From Candidatus Omnitrophota bacterium (GTDB lineage: Bacteria; Omnitrophota; Gorgyraeia; Duberdicusellales; 4484-171), in assembly GCA_023227945.1 (NCBI GenBank), contig JALOCC010000003.1, positions 1 to 64,000 on the forward strand: DNA of 64,000 nucleotides, given 5' to 3'. This document shows positions 15,479-23,074 of this stretch, one piece after another. Made by a program: the position numbers and the translations under genes. Positions within the stretch are counted from its first letter, which is position 1. The number at the start of each line of letters is the position of its first letter. The notes under the pieces are model-generated. The model did no database searches. It worked only from the letters and a program-made list of their open reading frames with translations, and was not told the origin of the DNA.

Positions 15479-17728
15479 ATGAATACAACTTTTAAGATTG
15501 TTTATTTATCCACTTTCCCTTCCAGAGAGTGCGGCATAGCTACTTTTACTGCAGACCTAACGGCTGCGATGGATGATTTACTCGGACCTGTCATTGAATC
15601 GAGAGTAGCCGCACTTAATCTTGATGATGTCTCACGTTACAGCTATTCAAGAAAAGTTATTTTCCAAATAAACCAGTATTCTGAGCAGGAATATATTAAA
15701 ACTGCTAAAAGCATCAACGATATGAATGAGGTTAAGCTTGTTAATATTCAGCATGAATTTGGTATCTTTGCAGGCGAATACGGTTCATACGTTATTTCTT
15801 TCCTGTCGGCGCTCAAGAAACCATCGGTTGTAACTTTTCACAGTATCTTGCCTTCGCCAGAGGAGAAACGTAAGGCGGCAGTCCGTTCGATAGCCGAAAA
15901 AGCAAGCGGATTAGTCGTGATGACTAATCTTTCAAGGGAGATTCTTATCCGTGAATATGGGGTAGCTGAAGAAAAAATTTCAGTGATTCCGCACGGCATC
16001 CATTCTATGCCCTATGTCTCCAGTGCAAAAAATAAGGCTACGTTAGGCCTTCCAAAAAAGGTAAACCTTTTGACGTTTGGATTGTTAAGCAGAGGCAAAG
16101 GCATTGAATATGTAATAGAGGCTTTGCCCAAAGTTGTTAATGCCTACCCGGATATTTTGTATATAGTTTTAGGGGTTACTCATCCGAATGTTCTTAAAGA
16201 AGAAGGGGAAAGCTATCGTAAATCCCTAATCCAAAAAGTTTACGATCTTGGGCTTTCTTCTCACGTAAATTTTTATAATGAGTATGTTTCTGTGGATAAG
16301 CTTCTTCATCTTTTAAGGTCCGCGGATATCTATATTTCAACTTCTCTCGACCAGAATCAAGCTGTTTCAGGGACATTCTCTTATGCGTTGGGTTCGGGAA
16401 GGCCGGTAATCTCCACTCCTTTTGCGCAAGCAAGAGAAGTCATTACTTCTGAGTTAGGGAGATTAGTTAATTTTAGGGAACCGGGTTCTTATGGCGAAGC
16501 TATCATGAGCCTTTTGAAAGATTCTTCTTTAAGGGAGCAACTTGGAAAGAACGCATATTACAGGACCCGTAATATGACATGGGAAAATGTTGCCCTTGAG
16601 TATTCAAAATTATTCTCAAAATATTCCAGCGATATCGCCGGAGTAAGCGAACACAAGAAAATTCCCCGGATTAATCTTAATCACATTCTTCGTCTTACAG
16701 ATGATTTTGGGATTATACAGTTCGCCAAGCTGTCTTTACCGGATATTTCATCGGGTTATACGCTTGATGATAACGCGCGAGCCCTGATAGTTGCGTGTTT
16801 ATGTTATGGCGAATTGGGAAAGGCGTTTAAAGCGGTGTATCCTGAAAGGCAGAAAAGTGAATTGCTCAAACGCATAGAGGTGTATTTAAATTTTATTAAA
16901 TTTGTTCTAGGCGATGATTGTGTGTTTCACAATTATGTAAAGCCCGACAGGTCAATAAATATCGAGCTTAACAAAAAAGACAACCTTGACGATGCTAATG
17001 GCCGGGCTCTTTGGGCATTGGCGGTAGCCGCCACGGCAGATTACTTACCGGACAGCGTAAGGGATAAAGCCTTTTTTTTAATAAAGAAAAGGGTAAAAAT
17101 GTATAAAATGTTTGAATCTCCGCGGTCAATCGCTTTTTGCGCAAAGGGGATTTACCTGCTTTTAAAAAAAATACAGGAGATTGAAGGTAAGGACTTAAAG
17201 GAATTATTGGTTGTTCACTGCGATAAGTTAGTATCGCTTTATCAGGGAGCATCATCTGAGGAATGGCAGTGGTTTGAACATTACTTGACTTACTCTAATG
17301 CTGTTTTGCCGGAGGCTCTTATTTTGGGGCACGAACGTACCGGTAATAGGGAATATCTGGATATAGGCATTAAGACATTGGATTTTCTGATAGGCAAGAC
17401 TTTTGTCGGCAGGACATATGCACCAATAGGCCAGGATGGTTGGCATCATAAGTTTGGAGAGCGCCGCTATTTCGATCAGCAACCAGAGGATGTTTCGGCG
17501 ATGATCTACGCTCTTGCTACGGCGCATGCGCTAACCGGAGAGGATTCTTATAGAAAGCTTATGCATGAAGCTTTTAACTGGTTTTTAGGTGACAATAGCC
17601 TGAAGCAGGTTGTTTATGACAGGATTACGGGGGGATGTTATGACGGCCTGGGAGAGAGAAATATTAACCTTAATCAAGGGGCTGAGTCTACTTCGTCGTA
17701 TCTGCTGGCAAGGCTTGCTATGGTATAG
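15479..17728 (+). CDS. long GT4 glycosyltransferase with C-terminal helical domain
   Basis: 749 residues from ATG 15479; an earlier in-frame ATG lies inside the GH130 gene and is rejected. Residues about 1-395 form a GT-B GT4 domain: CGIATFTADL near the N-terminus, VIPHGI, LLTFGLLSRGKG and TSLDQNQAVSGTFSYALGSG. Residues about 410-749 are a separate all-helical region (YTLDDNARALIVACL, EDVSAMIYALATAHA) resembling an alpha/alpha toroid as in epimerases and glycosidases. Fusion to GT4 next to GH130 suggests synthesis or remodelling of a mannan-like glycan. The donor is unknown. Confidence 0.8.
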   Translation: MNTTFKIVYLSTFPSRECGIATFTADLTAAMDDLLGPVIESRVAALNLDDVSRYSYSRKVIFQINQYSEQEYIKTAKSINDMNEVKLVNIQHEFGIFAGEYGSYVISFLSALKKPSVVTFHSILPSPEEKRKAAVRSIAEKASGLVVMTNLSREILIREYGVAEEKISVIPHGIHSMPYVSSAKNKATLGLPKKVNLLTFGLLSRGKGIEYVIEALPKVVNAYPDILYIVLGVTHPNVLKEEGESYRKSLIQKVYDLGLSSHVNFYNEYVSVDKLLHLLRSADIYISTSLDQNQAVSGTFSYALGSGRPVISTPFAQAREVITSELGRLVNFREPGSYGEAIMSLLKDSSLREQLGKNAYYRTRNMTWENVALEYSKLFSKYSSDIAGVSEHKKIPRINLNHILRLTDDFGIIQFAKLSLPDISSGYTLDDNARALIVACLCYGELGKAFKAVYPERQKSELLKRIEVYLNFIKFVLGDDCVFHNYVKPDRSINIELNKKDNLDDANGRALWALAVAATADYLPDSVRDKAFFLIKKRVKMYKMFESPRSIAFCAKGIYLLLKKIQEIEGKDLKELLVVHCDKLVSLYQGASSEEWQWFEHYLTYSNAVLPEALILGHERTGNREYLDIGIKTLDFLIGKTFVGRTYAPIGQDGWHHKFGERRYFDQQPEDVSAMIYALATAHALTGEDSYRKLMHEAFNWFLGDNSLKQVVYDRITGGCYDGLGERNINLNQGAESTSSYLLARLAMV

Positions 17729-17805
17729 AAGGGCAATGGCGTAGGTAAATTAAAGGTTACTTAATTTTATTTACTCTAATTATATAAGAGCTGTGCGGGT
17801 GATAA

Positions 17806-18084
17806 ATGCGAAAAGTTATTAAGAAGTGGGGATGGTATAAAGTTCTGGCGAAAGGAAATGGATTTAAGGTTAAGTTATTGTATCTTAAGCCGTTTGGGCA
17901 AACAAGTTTACAAAGACATAAACACAGGAGAGAGACATGGGTGTTCCTTGGCAGCCAAGAAGTAAAGATAGTAGAAAGGCTTAAGTGGCATCGCTTGAAG
18001 AATCCAGGCAAGAATGGATTAAGGTTAATAGAGGTGCAAACAGGGATATGCCATGAAAGAGATATAGAAAGGCAAAGGGAGTAG
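17806..18084 (+). CDS. short cupin, mannose-6-phosphate isomerase type II-like
   Basis: 92 residues. WGWYKVL, FKVKLLYLKPFGQTSLQRH, HKHRRETWVFL and HRLKNPGKNGLRLIEVQTG follow the C-terminal cupin of ManC/type II phosphomannose isomerases, with metal ligands in QRHKHRRE. The middle of the usual domain (about 20 residues between the two cupin motifs) is missing, so activity is doubtful. Its ribosome site is weak. Position behind GH130/GT4 fits mannose metabolism. Confidence 0.6.
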   Translation: MRKVIKKWGWYKVLAKGNGFKVKLLYLKPFGQTSLQRHKHRRETWVFLGSQEVKIVERLKWHRLKNPGKNGLRLIEVQTGICHERDIERQRE

Positions 18085-18259
18085 CAGGCTTTGGCGGTTT
18101 TTGGTATCAATTCATATAGCTTTTACGCTATAGTTAAGGCCATTAACCGATGCGCAGGTGTTAATAATTTATTTAATGCTTCGCTATCTTTCAATAAAAG
18201 ACATTCAAATGGATAAAAACAAAGTTTTATTTGTCCATGTGTATAATTCAGCATGTGAC

Positions 18260-18475
18260 CAAATAGTCGATGTCCGGTGTTTTGAACCAGATAAAACATA
18301 ACTATTTAGCTTCAAAAGAGTTAGACGATTTCTGGGTAAAAATAACCGGACAAATAGAACAAATTTAGCGAGAGGATATTTCTCAAATTTACCAATAGCT
18401 GCCTACGGAGAGGATGCCCCCTCTCGTGGATTATGTCTGCCCCTGGTGAGAGGAGTCACCTCTTAAATTTTACAA
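18260..18475 (+). repeat. inter-operon repeat, upstream module plus family B
   Basis: TCGATGTCCGG (18269), AAAAATAACCGGACAAATAG and TTTAGCGAGAGG mark the upstream module. The family B part (18393-18466) has stem CCTCTC and GAGAGG around GTGGATTATGTCTGCCCC. The stretch 18085-18260 shows nothing else. Confidence 0.6.
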
Positions 18476-18515
18476 TAAGCGTCTCTTAGGAATTCCCGTA
18501 CAACTTTTAAAACCG

Positions 18516-18544
18516 TTGCTAAGATTTGGTACCGAGCCTATAAT
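18516..18544 (+). promoter_or_regulatory. sigma70-type promoter
   Basis: TTGCTA (18516-18521), 17 bp, TATAAT (18539-18544). It lies 170 bp before the membrane protein gene at 18713. Downstream sequence (ATCATCTCCTGAACCTGAAG) resembles that near 20600. Confidence 0.6.
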
Positions 18545-18712
18545 ATAAGTACGGGTGAAATAAATCATCTCCTGAACCTGAAGAAAATTACGATCGGTCG
18601 CTTACGATACTTTTGAATAAAACGCAAAGTATTTAATTAAATAAAAGCTTAAGGTGTTTGATTTTTGAAGCATAGAAACGGCACTGTTTTTACTTAAAAA
18701 GATAGGAGAAGA

Positions 18713-19273
18713 ATGGGTTTTTTTGGTTTGATTTTGGCATTTAGTCCTTGGATCCTCTTTGCGATTATTACGTCCGGGCATACCCTGCTGCGGCTTAAAG
18801 TAGCCGTTATAGTTTCTTTTATAGCGGTTGTCATACTGGGATTTACAAAGATACACCGGGGTTTTATCCTCTGGGCCGGGGTCGCATTCTTTACCTTTAA
18901 CCTTATTGCGGTAGTGATAATGAACAACGTCTGGGTTGCAAGGCATATGGGTATTCTGGCGAGCGGGACGCTGGCTACCGCTACTTGGCTGTCGATTCTC
19001 CTTGGGCATCCGCTTACGCTTGCATATGCGCGCGCCTCTGTAGAAAATAAAGAGTGGAGTTCTCCCGGATTTATCCGGACGGGTTACATAATGACAGGAT
19101 TCTGGGGGATTGTATTCTTGGCGAATCTCCTGGTGAATATCGCCAAGTTGTATTACAGCGGCATTGCCGGGTGGATATATGAATTTATGCAGTACGGATT
19201 TCTTTTGATCGGGATGCTCTTTACGGTTTATTATCCGAAGCTGCATATAAAGAGACAGAGTATGAGAAAATAG
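18713..19273 (+). CDS. integral membrane protein of unknown function
   Basis: 186 residues with GGAG eight bases before ATG. It has about five or six hydrophobic helices, no signal peptide, and a polar loop with RASVENKEWSSPGF. I do not recognise the family. Codon third positions here and in the next gene are richer in G and C than in neighbours, hinting at a different origin for 18.7-20.6 kb. Confidence 0.65.
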   Translation: MGFFGLILAFSPWILFAIITSGHTLLRLKVAVIVSFIAVVILGFTKIHRGFILWAGVAFFTFNLIAVVIMNNVWVARHMGILASGTLATATWLSILLGHPLTLAYARASVENKEWSSPGFIRTGYIMTGFWGIVFLANLLVNIAKLYYSGIAGWIYEFMQYGFLLIGMLFTVYYPKLHIKRQSMRK

Positions 19274-19371
19274 AGGTAGTTCAATGCGCCCCCGGAGCTG
19301 TCCTAGTTGCTCTGGTATCTCAGCCGCGAGAAGGAGCCTGTTAAGAGAAGTAAATGATATAGGAGAGTAAA

Positions 19372-20577
19372 ATGAAAAAATTATTTAGCACCGTGTTAGC
19401 TCTGTGTTTTTTGGTTTCGATTGCTTACGCGCAAGAGATGAAAGCCGTCTCTGAGTTTGAAGGGGGAAAGCTGTACAAGGCCGGGAAGATAAACGTCCTC
19501 GAGCTTCGCGGAAGCTATCGCCAGATGGGCAGGCAGTATGGAGGGCTTCTTAAAGGCGATTGGGAGAAGTGTTACCAGATCGCTTTTGAAAAATATTTCA
19601 TCGGTAACAACGGCATGACTTACGAGACCCTCGATAAGATCGCTAAGGACTATTTCAGGAGATTGCCGAAGAGATTGCAGGACTTGATATACGGGATGGC
19701 AGAAACTTCCGGTATCTCCCTAGAAAAACATATCCTGCTGAATACTCTCGATGCCTGCGCCGAGATATGGGGCGCATACGGCAAGTTGATACCGGGTACC
19801 CAGGGCATGGGCTGTTCCGCAATCGTAGCCTGGGGTAAATACACCGGTGGCGGGCCGCTAGTCGTAGGCCGTAATTATGATTATTTATCTTATTTTGAAG
19901 AACTCCTGCCTTTTATGGAATGTGTTGTCTATAATCCGAACGACGGCTCCATACCGACAGCGAGTTTTGCGTTCCTAGGCGCCGTGTACACACAAAATGG
20001 CATGAACAAAAACGGAATATTCCTCGAACTTAATGATGAGGAGTCGACCGGGGCCATCACCAGGCGCGACCGGGTTCCAAACATGGCCAACCTAATGCTT
20101 TTCCTGCTCGACTACCCCACCATGGATGGCATAAATACCGGATTTAACACTACGCTGCCGGATTTCGCCTGCATTATACAGGTGGCCGATAAAGATGCTG
20201 CTTATTCATATGAGTGGGCGACGTACGGATTACGCCGGAAAGCGGGCAGCGCGGACGGGCTGCTGGCGGTATCGAACGATTTTACCGATCCGTCGTGGGG
20301 ACTATGGCCGTCTCCACTAGGAGAGAGCACAGAGAGGCGTGAAAACCTCTACGCCCTCGGTGATAAGTACAAAGGCAGGCTTAATGTCGATACCATGAAA
20401 AAGCTATTGGGAATACCTATCGATAAAGGTGGCGCGACACGGCCTAAAAACCCTAAAATCGAGACTTTGTACCAGATGATAGCCGTTCCAGCCGAGCTTA
20501 AGTGGTGGATAAACCTGACCGGCTATCAGGGCTGGACCGAGATCAATCTGGCCCCGCTTTTTGCGAAGGAAGAATGA
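19372..20577 (+). CDS. exported C45-like acyltransferase/hydrolase (Ntn fold)
   Basis: 401 residues with AGGAGAG before ATG and a signal peptide (1-20, IAYAQ). LELRGSYRQMGRQYGG followed about 95 residues later by GMGCSAIVAWGKYTGGG and VVGRNYDY is the pattern of the C45/acyl-CoA:6-APA acyltransferase-like family. C148 would become the N-terminal nucleophile after self-cleavage. The natural substrate (amide bond in the periplasm) is unknown. It has GC-rich codons compared with surrounding genes. Confidence 0.75.
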   Translation: MKKLFSTVLALCFLVSIAYAQEMKAVSEFEGGKLYKAGKINVLELRGSYRQMGRQYGGLLKGDWEKCYQIAFEKYFIGNNGMTYETLDKIAKDYFRRLPKRLQDLIYGMAETSGISLEKHILLNTLDACAEIWGAYGKLIPGTQGMGCSAIVAWGKYTGGGPLVVGRNYDYLSYFEELLPFMECVVYNPNDGSIPTASFAFLGAVYTQNGMNKNGIFLELNDEESTGAITRRDRVPNMANLMLFLLDYPTMDGINTGFNTTLPDFACIIQVADKDAAYSYEWATYGLRRKAGSADGLLAVSNDFTDPSWGLWPSPLGESTERRENLYALGDKYKGRLNVDTMKKLLGIPIDKGGATRPKNPKIETLYQMIAVPAELKWWINLTGYQGWTEINLAPLFAKEE

Positions 20578-20599
20578 TTAGCGGATAAAGGGGCTATCC

Positions 20600-20911
20600 C
20601 TGAACCTGAATTTACGCGGTAATCGCTCTAGTTGGCCTTATAATACAGTCTTGTATTATATAGAGAGGTTTCCTCTCGGCTAATACGAGAGTGACCCCAG
20701 TTTTTTCTCTTTGAGAAAAAACTGGCTCCGTAGCCCTTCGTGAAAATATCCTGCTGTTTTAGGTAGTGTGGATATTTTCACGATATCTAGGGGCAAGGAG
20801 CTACATATATTTTTGAGATATATAGCAGCAAGGGGCAATGTTTCTTTTCTCAGCTAATTCAAAGAGAGGATCAGAGCCCTGATTCCTAACGGTAATCAGG
20901 GCTTCTTTATT
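20600..20911 (+). ncRNA. putative small RNA, unit 3, with inserted hairpins
   Basis: TATAAT at 20639-20644 (poor -35) is followed by TAGAGAGGTTTCCTCTCGG and a CTCTCG/CGAGAG hairpin, the family A 3' half with both stem arms changed. Three long hairpins are then inserted (about 20701-20723, 20739-20793 and 20805-20823). The shared end GAGAGGATCAGAG and terminator close the unit. A transcript would be about 260 nt. Confidence 0.4.
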
Positions 20912-20912
20912 T
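20876..20912 (+). terminator. intrinsic terminator
   Basis: GCCCTGATT (20876-20884) pairs with AATCAGGGC (20894-20902), then TTCTTTATTTG. It is the third copy of the 1325 terminator. Confidence 0.7.
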
Positions 20913-20945
20913 GTCGTCCTTCTTAGAAAGAATGTTTATTAATTT

Positions 20946-21012
20946 TTCATTTAGCTGTATGTAGAGAAGCCGTCCCCTTGTGGATTCTATCTGTCCTTAA
21001 TGAAGGGAGTCA
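20946..21012 (+). repeat. family B element
   Basis: TTCATTTAGCTGTATGTAGAG, then CCCTTGTGG, ATTCTATCTGTCCTTAATG and AAGGGAG. The stem CCCTT/AAGGG is kept. The order terminator then family B is the same as at 1325-1411. Confidence 0.55.
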
Positions 21013-21077
21013 AGAAAGCTCTTTATTTTCACTTAAGCAGGAAATAAATATTCTTGCGAAATATTTAAGTTTAAAAT

Positions 21078-21123
21078 AATCAAATATTATATTCGAGTCC
21101 TTGTGGGGAGTATTTGATTTTTT
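21078..21123 (+). terminator. terminator-like hairpin in AT-rich spacer
   Basis: AATCAAATA (21078-21086) pairs with TATTTGATT (21111-21119), followed by TTTT, with a 24-base loop. The remaining spacer to 21317 is AT-rich with further imperfect inverted repeats and no gene. Confidence 0.4.
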
Positions 21124-21317
21124 AACCCTTTGTGATAATATATTACAAACAGTTTTTGTTGATATAAAATAAATCTCAAGGCAAATTTTATAATGTTAAA
21201 ATTACATAACAACCCAATCTACATTACTCTAATACGCAGTCGAGCGAGTGACCGGTTGTAGTGGGTGATTAATATTGTTATAATTAATATAAAATTTACT
21301 CACCAGAGTAAGGTTGA

Positions 21318-21921
21318 GAGTCAAATCTTGCGAGGTGGATCGAACAAAACCTGAATAGCATAAAGCTATCGTTACAAGGTGGCAGAGATTTAGTATTTGC
21401 ACGAGCAGAAAATTTTATCCTATATTATGGATTATGATAAAACCACATATCGACCTATGATATGCAGTCAAGCTTCTGGTGCCTTTACTTGGAGCCCTCT
21501 TTCTGGTTTATGGACACTTGCTGATACTAGCCCCGATCAATTTATTTATCCCAACAATACCAGTTGGACTGTAGGCATTGGCACTGGCACAAGTGCTCCG
21601 CAAGCAAAATTGCAAGTTATTGGTAGTAATAATCCTGTGCCTGCAATGACGTTTACCTCTGATAGTCAAGCCAACTTTACGATGGATGTTACCGCAGGGT
21701 AGGACATGGCGAGTCTTGTCGGTGGAGCACAAATAAATTCTACAGGATCAGGATACAACTTTTTAAGTACAAGAAGTGGTTCTCATATTGTCCTACACGA
21801 TAGAGCAATTAAATTTGACACTTCAGATTTCTACTACCTATACAGTTAGGGTAGTAGTAAGCGGGCTTACTGTAGGCAGTGAAAGGATGATTATCGATAA
21901 TAATGATATTGTATCTGTTTA
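21318..21921 (+). pseudogene. decayed pilin/fibre-like protein gene
   Basis: Three frames each hold part of one protein. 21318-21430 reads ESNLARWIEQNLNSIKLSLQ and onward. A frameshift then leads to DYDKTTYRPMICSQASGAFT and the VGIGTGTSAPQAKLQVIG motif common in bacterial fibre and S74-type proteins. An in-frame TAG lies at 21700-21702, then MASLVGGAQINSTGSGYN. A final shift near 21845 gives VVVSGLTVGSERMIIDNNDI up to TAA 21921. At least three lesions make it non-functional unless recoded. No start is identified. Confidence 0.65.
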
Positions 21922-21978
21922 AAGGTTAGTAATTCAGAGAAGAACGTCTGACCCGGCGAACCCACAGGAGGAAGAGGT

Positions 21979-22731
21979 ATGATTGAGACAATAAAAATAG
22001 TTAAATTTATTTTTTTAGTATTTCTCTTTATATGTGTGGCATCTACTATCAGAGCAGCTACTATGGTTACCCAGGATATTGGTCTTCGTTTACGTGATGG
22101 TGTCGAGAATGTTCCTATGGCAGTTCAACCCGTGGCAGCTTCTACTTCGCCACTTAGAATTTATAAAAACGGAACTATCTATGGTATTAAGCTCGTGCCG
22201 ATTAATCATCCAGCTGCTACTAAAGTGCATATTAAATTACCTTCGGGTCAGGTTATGGCAATTCAGAGAGGATGTGGTAAGCCGTGGTATACGAACGCTG
22301 GCTTAGGGTCTCTAAATTCTACCACCGGAGTATATACTTTTTCTGGAGGTGCTGCCGGAGAAGCTAAACTAGTTAACTGTTGGACTTATTATGCCTGTGG
22401 TACTTCTGCTGGTTCAACAGATTGCTTTCCTGCCGCTTCTTCTTGTTCGCATAACGATAATTGGATAGTTTCTCCTTCGTCGCCCGACGGAGCTGTCGCT
22501 GCTATTCAAGCTACGGCAAATATGGTTTGTCAGATGCAGGGGTATAACAGAGCGGTTTCCTATCACTCAAAGTCCTGGCCAGCCTACCCCAGCTATACCT
22601 CACCAGGAGATAACGTACTCGCATATTGGAATACGAGTAGCTCCAGGTGGATACCGGTTAAACCTGCTAATGCTAGTCCGGTTAACAACTATCAACTACA
22701 AGATCTAAAATGTGATTGCAACCAACCTTAG
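21979..22731 (+). CDS. exported Cys-rich protein of unknown function
   Basis: 250 residues behind GGAGGAAGAGG. Signal peptide at about 1-28 (cleavage near IRAA). The mature part is rich in Ser, Thr, Pro and Cys (eight Cys, e.g. CWTYYACGTS, CDCNQP at the end), suggesting disulphides. The first 60 mature residues read like a surface protein (DIGLRLRDGVENVPMAVQP). It lies directly behind the fibre-like pseudogene and may belong to the same former surface locus. No family recognised. Confidence 0.55.
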   Translation: MIETIKIVKFIFLVFLFICVASTIRAATMVTQDIGLRLRDGVENVPMAVQPVAASTSPLRIYKNGTIYGIKLVPINHPAATKVHIKLPSGQVMAIQRGCGKPWYTNAGLGSLNSTTGVYTFSGGAAGEAKLVNCWTYYACGTSAGSTDCFPAASSCSHNDNWIVSPSSPDGAVAAIQATANMVCQMQGYNRAVSYHSKSWPAYPSYTSPGDNVLAYWNTSSSRWIPVKPANASPVNNYQLQDLKCDCNQP

Positions 22732-23074
22732 TCATTTTATTCAATGACAAGAGATTTAGTTAGAGCAGCAGACTGCTTATCCTCGGCTCCTATCCTCGGA
22801 TTTAAACCCGTAAGCAGGATAGGGCTGTGAGTGAAGTCAGGATTTTCCTGGCTGAGCGAGGGCACCTGTGGCATAATCTGGCTATACCCAGATATTGGGA
22901 AGGCGGATATATGCGGTACAAATTCCAATGCCACTTGGTGTAGACACCAAAATATCGTAAGCGGGTATTGCAAGGCAAAATAGCCTATCTTGATAGAAAA
23001 AATTCGGAAAAATATTGAATTTAACCTAAGGGCAAGAGTATACTATTATACTAAGGATAAATAGGGGGTATTAT
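22732..23074 (+). other. spacer with promoter of the P-type ATPase
   Basis: TTGAAT (23015-23020), 18 bp, TATACT (23039-23044), 30 bp before the coding start. A fragment at 22756-22800 resembles part of a tRNA, but no complete cloverleaf can be drawn. No gene seen. Confidence 0.4.

Noticed and set aside
17757-18110. Open frame of 117 codons on the minus strand
   Set aside because: It lies opposite the cupin gene, has no ribosome site and gives a composition typical of an antisense shadow.
1071-21012. CRISPR array
   Set aside because: Repeats are irregularly placed kilobases apart with internal variation; no equal spacers or cas genes.
22756-22810. tRNA-like fragment (TTAGAGCAGCAGACTG and later GGATTTAAACCCG)
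   Set aside because: D-arm-like and T-arm-like words are present, but no acceptor stem or proper anticodon arm can be drawn on either strand.
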